Assembly (NCBI GenBank): GCA_038227745.1
Contig: JBBRPS010000407.1
Span: forward strand, 1-9,171
DNA: 9,171 nucleotides
Direction of reading: 5' to 3'
Origin: DASPXY01 sp038227745
Lineage (GTDB): Bacteria > Planctomycetota > Planctomycetia > Gemmatales > Gemmataceae
Numbering within the stretch: the stretch's first letter is position 1; every line of letters starts with the position of its first letter. Position numbers and translations under genes: made by a program. Under the pieces are notes generated by a model. It was not told the origin of the DNA. It worked only from the letters and a program-made list of their open reading frames with translations, and did no database searches. This document shows, piece by piece, positions 1-7,047 of the stretch.

Positions 1-52
1 CCAGATCCCGCTACGCGGGGGCGCGCGCGCGCCCCCGCGTAGCGGGATCTGG
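1..52. repeat. 52-bp perfect palindrome downstream of glgB
   Basis: The first 26 bases (beginning CCAGATCCCGCTACGCGGGG) are the exact reverse complement of bases 27-52, so the stretch is a gapless palindrome. Its centre is an alternating GC run (about 21-30). It begins 14 bases past the glgB stop on the minus strand, where a strong hairpin could end transcription, but no T-run follows in either direction, so a canonical intrinsic terminator is not shown. It could equally be a dispersed palindromic element. The window starts exactly at its edge, so it may extend further left. Confidence 0.85.
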
Positions 53-66
53 CTCACCGCTCGCGG

Positions 67-2025
<1,959 letters not shown>

Positions 2026-2188
2026 CTTCCGTGTCCCTCCCCGAAATGATGAAGGATGAAGGATGAAGGGAAGAGCAGCTTGTCTTCCCTTCATCCTTCA
2101 TCCTTCATCCTTCATCCTTCGTCTTGTCTCCCCGCCGTTTCTCGCGTACCTTGCAGAGAAGTCTACAGAGGCAAAAGGAGTAAGCCAG
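2026..2188. promoter_or_regulatory. glgB-malQ divergent intergenic region
   Basis: Both genes start outward from this 163-base spacer, so it must hold promoters for each or be part of longer upstream control. It contains the heptamer hairpin and both ribosome binding sites. For malQ a weak sigma70-like pair can be drawn, TTGTCT (2124-2129) and TACCTT (2147-2152) with a 17-base spacer, matching consensus at 4 of 6 and 3 of 6 positions. This is little better than chance. No convincing promoter was found for glgB. Confidence 0.4.
2048..2117. repeat. GGATGAA heptamer repeats forming a 27-bp hairpin
   Basis: Three GATGAAG units (2048-2068) face four TTCATCC units (2090-2117). Bases 2048-2074 pair without mismatch with 2083-2109, leaving an 8-base loop (2075-2082). 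The arms are tandem heptamers, so copy number could change by slippage and the pairing register could shift. Heptamer hairpins of this sequence are, from memory, frequent between genes in Gemmata-like planctomycetes, where their translation produces HPSSFILHPSSF-like false N-termini. Exactly such extensions arise here upstream of both glgB and malQ. Confidence 0.9.
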
Positions 2189-3700
2189 GTGGAGAATCAA
2201 GACGGCAAGTCGCGGGGGCGCTCGGCGGGGCTTTTGCTACACCCGACCTCGCTGCCCGGGCCGTACGGCATCGGCGACCTGGGGCGCGCGGCGTACCACT
2301 GGGTGGACACGCTGGTCCGCGCCGCCCAGCGCTGGTGGCAGGTGCTGCCGCTCGGGCCGACCGGCTACGGCGACTCGCCCTACCAGTGCTTCTCCGCCTC
2401 CGCCGGCAACGTCTACCTCATCAGCCCCGACGCGCTGGCGCAGGACGGCCTTCTCGAAGACGCCGACCTGGTCCCCCCCGAATTCCCCGCCGACCGCGTC
2501 GATTACGGCCCCGTCATCGAGTTCAAGTTGGACCTCCTCAGTCGGGCGTGGGAAAACTTCCGCGGCGGTGCGGCGCCGGGGCTGAGGGAGCCGTTCGAGG
2601 AGTTCCGCGTCCGCGAGGCCCCGTGGCTGGACGACTTCGCGCTGTTCATGGCCCTCAAGGCGGCGCACGAGGGGGCCAGCTGGCAGAACTGGGAGCCTGG
2701 CCTCGTGCTGCGCCGGCCCGAGACGCTGCGCAAGGCCCGCCAGCAGTTGGCGGGCGACTTCGGCATGCAGCAGTTCGGGCAGTTCCTGTTCTTCCGCCAG
2801 TGGTCCGCGCTGAAGCAGTACGCCAACGACCGCGGCGTGCGGCTGATCGGCGACGTGCCCATCTTCGTCGCCAGCGACTCGGCCGACGTCTGGGCTAACC
2901 CGCAGCTGTTCCAGCTCGACGAGGACCGCCTGCCGCGCGTGGTCGCCGGAGTGCCGCCGGACTACTTCTCGGCGACGGGGCAACTCTGGGGCAACCCGCT
3001 GTACGACTGGGAGGCGAACCGGCGGACGGGGTACGCCTGGTGGATGGCGCGGCTGCGGGCGACGCTGCGGCAGGTGGACCTGGTGCGGCTGGACCACTTC
3101 CGCGGCTTCGAGGCGTACTGGGAGGTGCCCGCCGGGCAGCTCGACGCGGTCGAGGGCCGCTGGGTCAAGGGGCCGGGGCTGGACCTGTTCCAGACGATGC
3201 GCGAGGCGTTGGGCGGACTGCCGCTCATCGCGGAAGACCTCGGCCTGATCACTCCCGAGGTGGAGGCGCTGCGCGACGACCTGCGGCTGCCGGGCATGCG
3301 CATCCTGCAGTTCGCGTTCGGCGGGGCGCCGGAGGACCGGTTCCTGCCGCACAACTACGAGCACAACACGCTCGTCTACACCGGCACGCACGACAACGAC
3401 ACGACGCGCGGCTGGTACGAGAGTATCAGCGAGTCGGAGCGGCATTTCGTGCGCCGCTACCTGGCGCGGGACGGCGCCGACGTCACCTGGGACCTGATCC
3501 GGCTGGCGTGGGCCTCGGTGGCGGACTTGGCGCTGGCGCCGCTGCAGGACGTGCTGGACCTGGGGACGGAGGCGCGGATGAATTTCCCCGGCAAGCCGGC
3601 CGGGAACTGGAGCTGGCGCTTCACGGCCGAGCAGCTGACGCCCGCGACGGTGGACCGTCTGGCGGAACACACGCGGCTCTATTCGCGGAACCAGCGCTAG
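2189..3700 (+). CDS. malQ: 4-alpha-glucanotransferase MalQ (amylomaltase, GH77)
   Basis: This cytoplasmic enzyme transfers segments of alpha-1,4-glucan between chains (disproportionation), releasing glucose and remodelling maltodextrins. The 503 aa length is typical of GH77 enzymes of the short bacterial/plant D-enzyme type. Visible motifs are the family N-terminus LLLHPTSLPGPYGIGDLG (from residue 16), GDVPIFVASDSADVW (from 221), RLDHFRGFEAYW with nucleophile Asp302, AEDLG with acid/base Glu349, and GTHDNDTTRGWY with Asp402. The GTG start at 2189 is chosen because AAGGAG lies 8 bases upstream and the conserved sequence starts 12 residues later. The ATG at 2063 would add 42 residues that are mostly translated heptamer repeat. 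The divergent branching enzyme fits a joint role in glycogen or maltodextrin turnover. No other glg gene is in the window. Confidence 0.97.
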   Translation: MENQDGKSRGRSAGLLLHPTSLPGPYGIGDLGRAAYHWVDTLVRAAQRWWQVLPLGPTGYGDSPYQCFSASAGNVYLISPDALAQDGLLEDADLVPPEFPADRVDYGPVIEFKLDLLSRAWENFRGGAAPGLREPFEEFRVREAPWLDDFALFMALKAAHEGASWQNWEPGLVLRRPETLRKARQQLAGDFGMQQFGQFLFFRQWSALKQYANDRGVRLIGDVPIFVASDSADVWANPQLFQLDEDRLPRVVAGVPPDYFSATGQLWGNPLYDWEANRRTGYAWWMARLRATLRQVDLVRLDHFRGFEAYWEVPAGQLDAVEGRWVKGPGLDLFQTMREALGGLPLIAEDLGLITPEVEALRDDLRLPGMRILQFAFGGAPEDRFLPHNYEHNTLVYTGTHDNDTTRGWYESISESERHFVRRYLARDGADVTWDLIRLAWASVADLALAPLQDVLDLGTEARMNFPGKPAGNWSWRFTAEQLTPATVDRLAEHTRLYSRNQR

Positions 3701-3865
3701 CCCCTCGCGGCCGCTGGCGCGGCGAGGCGGGTTGACGGGAGCGGGTAACGGCAAGCCAGGCGCGCTGTGCCGGCGGGGCGGGCCTGGCTTGCCGTTTCGC
3801 GCTCGCTCCACCCTGCTTGACGCCTCCGCCCCTCCGCCCCGCTTCGGAGGCGAGGAGAGAAGCTG
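3701..3865. other. convergent spacer between malQ and the VWA gene
   Basis: Two genes transcribed toward each other end on either side of this 165-base spacer. It holds no gene but at least two inverted repeats, one described separately as a terminator and a second, shorter one pairing CGCCTCCG (3821-3828) with CGGAGGCG (3845-3852). The latter lies 14 bases past the stop of the minus-strand VWA gene, and neither is followed by a clear T-run. Confidence 0.7.
3747..3796. terminator. candidate bidirectional terminator hairpin
   Basis: AACGGCAAGCCAGGC (3747-3761) pairs perfectly with GCCTGGCTTGCCGTT (3782-3796) across a 20-base GC-rich loop. The position between convergent genes suits termination in both directions. 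Only three T residues follow the right arm, so Rho-independent termination is plausible but not demonstrated. A dispersed repeat is the alternative. Confidence 0.6.
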
Positions 3866-4774
3866 TTACAACGTCAGGTCCTGGCGGATGCGCTGTCCCT
3901 CCACCTCCAGGGTGAAGTGCGACGAGCCGGCGGGCAGCTCGAACTCGAGGAACGCGGGCACGCCGGTGTCCGAGTAGTTCTTCACCACGCGGTCATTCGC
4001 GTCGAGGACCTTGCCGCGGTCGCTGACCCGCGCGTTCTTCTCCACCACCTCGGCGAACATCTCCTGCAGGACGCGCATGTGCGCCGCGATCTTGTGGTCC
4101 CACAGATCCACTTCCGTCCCGGTGTCGAGGTCGTCCAGCTCCTCCATCTGCTCTTCGTTGATGTTGTTGCCGACGCCGATCAGGACGAACTTGAGCGGCT
4201 TGTGTCGCCCCGCGGCGACCTCGCGCGCCAGCCAGGTGCTGTACTGCTTGACCGCGTCGAGGTCGTGCAGCTCGCCGTCGGTGATGAAGACGTAAAAACC
4301 CCACGGCGCATCGGCGAAGCGCTCGACGAAGTATTTCACCGCGGGCAGGAGCTGCGTGCCGGTGCCGAACTCGCGCGGCGGGCCGAAGACGTGCTGCTCC
4401 GCCTCCTCGGCGCGCAGGTCGCCGACCACCTCGATGCGGCTGCCCCCGGGGCCAGTCGCCCAGTAGACACAGGTGGTGCCGCCGTCCGCGTCGAGCTTGC
4501 GGGCCAGGTAAGCGCAGATCTTCTGCGCCACTGGCGTGACTTCGTTGACCGTCTGTTTCTTGCGCCCGAACAGGCTGGCGAGGAAGCCGCCGCCGCCCTG
4601 CTCGCCGCCGTACAGCGGCTCCATCGACCCGGAGCCGTCCAGGGCGATGCCGGTCTGCGTGCCCTCGCGGCGCGGCTCCATGAGGATGGTGGCGGTCACG
4701 CGGACCTTGCCGCCCGCCGCGGGATGGACGTTCACCTCGCCGAACGGTTCGACGACCTTCTTGACCTGAGACAT
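3866..4774 (-). CDS. von Willebrand factor type A domain protein
   Basis: The product is a 302 aa soluble protein with no signal peptide or membrane helix. A VWA domain occupies roughly residues 39-245. Its metal-ion-dependent adhesion site looks intact: DGSGS (Asp46, Ser48, Ser50), a threonine in FGTGTQLLPAV (about 138-140), and Asp166 in VFITDGE. The stretch after the core, with LIGVGNNINEEQ (198-209) and LWDHKIAAHMRVLQEMFAEVV (about 224-244), recalls the cytoplasmic VWA proteins of the TerF/TerY type, a resemblance from memory. A beta-rich tail (about 265-302) follows. A glycine run with FGRKKQ (59-74) looks like a flexible insertion. The ATG at 4774 has GGAG 8 bases upstream. The partner that the metal site would bind cannot be read from the context, and the exported TPR-like protein upstream is the only neighbour on its strand. 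Confidence 0.88.
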   Translation of the reverse strand: MSQVKKVVEPFGEVNVHPAAGGKVRVTATILMEPRREGTQTGIALDGSGSMEPLYGGEQGGGGFLASLFGRKKQTVNEVTPVAQKICAYLARKLDADGGTTCVYWATGPGGSRIEVVGDLRAEEAEQHVFGPPREFGTGTQLLPAVKYFVERFADAPWGFYVFITDGELHDLDAVKQYSTWLAREVAAGRHKPLKFVLIGVGNNINEEQMEELDDLDTGTEVDLWDHKIAAHMRVLQEMFAEVVEKNARVSDRGKVLDANDRVVKNYSDTGVPAFLEFELPAGSSHFTLEVEGQRIRQDLTL

Positions 4775-4855
4775 GGACACTTCTCCGGAAAGGAGATTGC
4801 CGCGACGGGCATCTGTAGACTTGTTCGCTCGGGGCCGGCCATTATTGCCGGGGGT

Positions 4856-4888
4856 CCGTGGCGGGCCATTGAAGACGGCCCGCCACGG
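4856..4888 (-). terminator. candidate terminator hairpin after the exported TPR-like gene
   Basis: CCGTGGCGGGCC (4856-4867) pairs perfectly with GGCCCGCCACGG (4877-4888) over a 9-base loop. It starts 23 bases past the stop of the minus-strand gene that ends at 4912 and precedes the VWA gene. There is no T-run, so it may instead be a processing or stability element between cotranscribed genes. Confidence 0.55.
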
Positions 4889-4911
4889 GTGCTCGGATCG
4901 CTGCCTGCGGA

Positions 4912-5778
4912 TCAGTCCCTGCGGGCGCTCAGCGCCTGGGCAGCCAGCCGCCGCGACAGGAGTTGCACCGTGGACGCGGCCCCCCGGCCGTCGCGCTGCT
5001 CCAGCTTGCGAGCCAGGGCCTCGTTCTGCCGTGCCGCCTCCGCGGTGTTCTTCTGCGCGAGCAGGCACTCGATGACGCCGAACTCCGCGTGGTCGGCGAG
5101 CACGAAACCGCTGTACTTCGCCGCGGTGCGGTAGCTGACGATGGCCTTGTCGTACTCCTTCTTGTTCTGCTGATAGACGCCGTTCCAGTAGTGGGCGTAG
5201 CGGGCGAGGCGGCTGTCGGGCCACTGCTTGACCAGGTCGAAGCAGTCGCCGCAGAAGGCGTTCGCCGTGTAGTTGCTCCAGGGCAGATGGTGCAGCCGGC
5301 CCACCGGGTTCTGCTCCTTGCTGCCCTTGGCGGGGCGGGCGATCGCGAGCGCCACCGGCGCGGACTTGAGCGTGGCACCGTCGTGCTCGAAGACGGCCTG
5401 CATCGTCCAGCTACCCTCGGCGGGGAACTGGAACCACTCCACGAGATCATAAGTGCGGATCGTCGCCGGCAGGTCGGCGCCCTGGGCCTCCAGCGGCAGC
5501 GGCTTCGCGTTCGGGCGGGCCTTCAGCGCGGGCGTGACCTCGAAGCGCAGCGTGCCCTTCGCCCCCTTGCCCGGTGCGGCCGGCAGCGCGGCGCCCCCCG
5601 GTGCCCTGAGTCGCGCCGTCACCAGGATCGGTTCCTGGGTCAGGTAGTCCTTCTGCCCCGCGGCGAGACTGAGCCCCTGGACAGCCCCGGCGGGCGGGTC
5701 GGCGCTCGTGACGAGCTGCCCGGCGCCGAGCAGCGCCAGCGCGGCAGCCGCCGCCCAGAGAGTGCGATGCAACTTCAT
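4912..5778 (-). CDS. exported protein with TPR-like C-terminal helices
   Basis: The function is not recognised. The 288 aa product opens with a signal peptide (MKLHRTLW, an Ala/Leu-rich core, then VTSA just before Asp27), so it probably leaves the cytoplasm. Residues about 36-147 look beta-rich, like an Ig-like or macroglobulin-type strand domain (YLTQEPILVTARL; GSWTMQAVFEHDG). Residues about 168-283 are helical, with an alternation typical of tetratricopeptide repeats (ARYAHYWNGVYQQNKKEYDKA, then ADHAEFGVIECLLAQKN). A CGDC pair (Cys176, Cys179) sits between the two parts and could bind metal or form a disulfide. The ATG at 5778 follows a GGGGGG stretch acting as a ribosome binding site, and the signal peptide begins there; longer starts lack support. 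It sits 68 bases after the 90 aa membrane gene and 137 bases before the VWA gene, all on the same strand. It may act as a periplasmic or cell-surface protein-binding scaffold, which is inference only. Confidence 0.85.
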   Translation of the reverse strand: MKLHRTLWAAAAALALLGAGQLVTSADPPAGAVQGLSLAAGQKDYLTQEPILVTARLRAPGGAALPAAPGKGAKGTLRFEVTPALKARPNAKPLPLEAQGADLPATIRTYDLVEWFQFPAEGSWTMQAVFEHDGATLKSAPVALAIARPAKGSKEQNPVGRLHHLPWSNYTANAFCGDCFDLVKQWPDSRLARYAHYWNGVYQQNKKEYDKAIVSYRTAAKYSGFVLADHAEFGVIECLLAQKNTAEAARQNEALARKLEQRDGRGAASTVQLLSRRLAAQALSARRD

Positions 5779-5846
5779 GTCTTTCCCCCCTTGAAAAGAA
5801 TCATCTCTAAAGGAAGATGGTTCGCTTCCTCGAACGAACACTGTTA

Positions 5847-6119
5847 TCACGTCGCTTGCTGTTGTAATGCGCTCAAAACAGCGAAAATGATCAGGGCGAG
5901 TTGGCATATTACGAGAATGGTCGCCACGATTCTGTTGGCCAAAGACCATTTCTTCAGATTCCCGTCCTTGCGCACTTGGTCGTAATAGACGTCGCCCGTC
6001 AGCAATATATAGCAGGTCGTCCACAAAAGCGGGGCAAAGAAAAGACCCACTAGCAGGAAGACGCTATTCGTGCCACTGCGCCGGTACCAAGGGACGTCTC
6101 TATATTGCTGATACTCCAC
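5847..6119 (-). CDS. small two-helix membrane protein
   Basis: This 90 aa product belongs to no family I can name. It has a short polar N-terminus (YRDVPWYRRSGTN), a hydrophobic helix at about residues 18-40, a loop with GDVYYDQVRKDGNLKKWS (about 44-61), and a second helix at about 65-84. Small proteins with a similar LLTGDVYY loop occur in planctomycetes as far as I recall. The start is the GTG at 6119, supported by AGGAG 7 bases upstream. Its GC content is close to 50% in counted stretches, against about 73% in a counted stretch of glgB. The detached copy of the dehydratase 3' end finishes 15 bases upstream of this start, so before the rearrangement this gene probably followed the dehydratase directly. 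Confidence 0.75.
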   Translation of the reverse strand: MEYQQYRDVPWYRRSGTNSVFLLVGLFFAPLLWTTCYILLTGDVYYDQVRKDGNLKKWSLANRIVATILVICQLALIIFAVLSALQQQAT

Positions 6120-6133
6120 AAGGAAACTCCTAT

Positions 6134-6181
6134 TTCACAGCGTCGGCCCGATGCTCCACGGCGCGAACTCCTCCTCGCCGA
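6134..6181 (-). repeat. detached copy of the dehydratase 3' end
   Basis: The 48 bases match 7000-7047 except at 6138. The exact core is 43 bases (6139-6181). On the minus strand it still reads GEEEFAPWSIGPTL then TGA, and the single change is synonymous (CTG for CTC in the last Leu codon). No other part of the dehydratase is attached. It is therefore a fragment or recombination scar, not a gene. It forms the left boundary of the two-gene low-GC module. Confidence 0.95.
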
Positions 6182-6182
6182 A

Positions 6183-6530
6183 TTACTTCCGCAACAGCGC
6201 TACCGCGAGATTCGCCACGAAAGTCAAGAGAATGCCGATAATGGCCACCCATAGTATCCACTGTTTCCGATCGCGCTCTTCGAGAGATTTCTTTACTTCG
6301 TCAATCGTTTTTTCGAGGGACGAGTGCTTCGCTTCGAGCGCCGCCTGTTGAGCCGCCGTTTTCGAGAGCGCCTCCATTGCCCGGTTGAGGGAGTCGTCAA
6401 TGCGCTTGACGTCCCCACGGGCATTATCGACACGCTCCACAAGGGTCTGGACCGTCTGCTCAAGGTCGCGCAAGGCCTTTTCGTGTTTCTCCAGTCGGTC
6501 GCTGAGCTGTTGCGTCGTCGGCCCGGCCAC
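6183..6530 (-). CDS. coiled-coil protein with a C-terminal membrane anchor
   Basis: The family is not recognised. The 115 aa product is almost all heptad-patterned helix from about residue 5 to 86 (LSDRLEKHEKALRDLEQTVQ at the start), followed by one hydrophobic helix (about 91-112, WILWVAIIGILLTFVANLAV) and a short basic end, ALLRK. This predicts a cytoplasmic coiled-coil rod tethered to the inner membrane by its C-terminus. The GTG at 6530 is chosen because TAAGGAGG, made of the upstream gene's stop fused to a near-perfect ribosome binding site, ends 6 bases before it. A longer reading from 6614 would overlap the upstream gene by 73 bases and give non-heptad sequence. The tight junction implies coexpression and possibly a physical partnership with the 109 aa protein. 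After its TAA the same frame continues into the detached dehydratase tail. Confidence 0.8.
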   Translation of the reverse strand: MAGPTTQQLSDRLEKHEKALRDLEQTVQTLVERVDNARGDVKRIDDSLNRAMEALSKTAAQQAALEAKHSSLEKTIDEVKKSLEERDRKQWILWVAIIGILLTFVANLAVALLRK

Positions 6531-6544
6531 GCTCAGCCTCCTTA
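6530..6544 (-). promoter_or_regulatory. stop codon fused to Shine-Dalgarno (TAAGGAGG) coupling two genes
   Basis: On the minus strand the stop TAA of the 109 aa gene runs straight into GGAGG, giving TAAGGAGG, then CTGAGC and the GTG start. Terminating ribosomes would sit on the next gene's binding site, so translational coupling is likely. This decides the GTG start at 6530. Confidence 0.8.
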
Positions 6545-6871
6545 CAGCTGTCTGATGAGCTCGCTCAATTTTCTTAATTGCTCGTGCGAACGCACCTGGA
6601 GCAGATCGCCCCAAAGCATGTGGAGACGAACCTGCGCGTGGGCTTGGTTTTTCAGCTCATCCGGAGCAAACTGAGCTTGCACTGCCCCCGTCCAATCGGA
6701 GAGGGTCAGGTCAAGAACGCGCCGACCCCCCTCAAGCTCCGCGGACCACTCGACCTTGACGAGATCCGCGGAAGGCCCCAGCTCAGTTTCCAGCAGTCGG
6801 GTCGCCTGCTCGACCAAGGCAAGGATTGCCTGGTCACTCCGGATCGCATCCGGGATCACAACTTCTTTCAT
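6542..6871 (-). CDS. hypothetical alpha/beta protein, first gene of the module
   Basis: The function is not recognised. The 109 aa product has no signal peptide or membrane segment. An N-terminal helix (about 11-30, SDQAILALVEQATRLLETEL) is followed by three likely beta strands (about 37-45, 51-57 and 62-67; VKVEWSAEL, VLDLTLSDWTG, AVQAQF) and two C-terminal helices (about 69-93 and 95-108). The compact layout suggests a small soluble domain. The ATG at 6871 is preferred because GGAGG lies 5 bases upstream; a GTG at 6889 would add six residues without a better signal. It is coupled to the coiled-coil gene by the shared stop and binding site, so it may be a cytoplasmic partner recruited to that membrane-anchored rod (inference). 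Confidence 0.75.
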   Translation of the reverse strand: MKEVVIPDAIRSDQAILALVEQATRLLETELGPSADLVKVEWSAELEGGRRVLDLTLSDWTGAVQAQFAPDELKNQAHAQVRLHMLWGDLLQVRSHEQLRKLSELIRQL

Positions 6872-6999
6872 GACGACCTCCAAACTCACCGCGCAGGCTC
6901 AGCGATACTGGACGCGGGCGATCCCTCGCTTGCGCTTCGGGCCTGGATCAACTTGGCCCGCGTCGAGCAGAGTCGCCTCGTTAGCAAAACCCCGGTCGA
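6872..6999. other. spacer between dehydratase and module, with a repeat-like motif
   Basis: This spacer has the ribosome binding site of the 109 aa gene at its left end and no gene of its own. On the minus strand it contains CCCGAAGCGCAAGCGAGGGA (6924-6943), which I recall as a very common intergenic sequence in Gemmata-type genomes, recognisable by its false translation ARSASEG. The copy number is not testable in this window, since no second copy was seen here. No convincing promoter was found. Confidence 0.5.
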
Positions 7000-7047
7000 T
7001 TCAGAGCGTCGGCCCGATGCTCCACGGCGCGAACTCCTCCTCGCCGA
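7000..7047 (-). repeat. 3'-terminal 48 bases of the dehydratase gene, direct-repeat partner
   Basis: This is the in-gene copy of the pair. It includes the last 14 codons and stop TGA (7001-7003) of the dehydratase. Offset from the other copy is 866 bases in the same orientation. Because the complete gene uses this copy, the detached one at 6134-6181 is the orphan. Confidence 0.95.

Larger units (their letters stand above)
6182..6999. mobile_element. putative inserted two-gene module bounded by 48-bp direct repeats
   Basis: This 818-base segment lies between two direct copies of the dehydratase 3' end. It carries two overlapping-signal genes of unknown function and is poorer in GC than the flanking dehydratase (about 48% in one counted 60-base stretch). 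The target, a gene 3' end that remains intact after the event, is the pattern left by elements that integrate into gene ends. Against calling it mobile: there is no recombinase, and no terminal inverted repeats were seen. A collapsed tandem duplication would give similar boundaries. Confidence 0.45.

Noticed and set aside
2026..2094. N-terminal extension of glgB with an HPSSF sequence
   Set aside because: It is translated heptamer repeat. The ATG at 2025 has a better ribosome binding site and family-like start.
2063..2188. N-terminal extension of malQ with HPSSFIL sequence
   Set aside because: It also translates the heptamer hairpin; the GTG at 2189 is preceded by AAGGAG and sits at the normal family start.
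2237..3811. 524-codon open frame on the minus strand opposite malQ
   Set aside because: It is a GC-driven shadow; malQ on the plus strand has all catalytic motifs and a ribosome binding site.
4775..5224. 150-residue extension of the VWA protein back into the TPR-like gene
   Set aside because: It is a shadow of the TPR-like gene in another frame; ATG 4774 has a ribosome binding site.
5779..6024. 82-residue extension of the exported protein, overlapping the membrane gene
   Set aside because: The signal peptide begins at the ATG at 5778, and the extension would overlap a better-supported gene.
6134..6181. Dehydratase pseudogene
   Set aside because: Only 48 bases remain, too little to tell a decayed gene copy from a target-site duplication, so it is reported as a repeat.
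6531..6614. Longer start for the coiled-coil gene overlapping the upstream gene
   Set aside because: TAAGGAGG placed 6 bases before GTG 6530 gives a far better start, and the extension breaks the heptad pattern.
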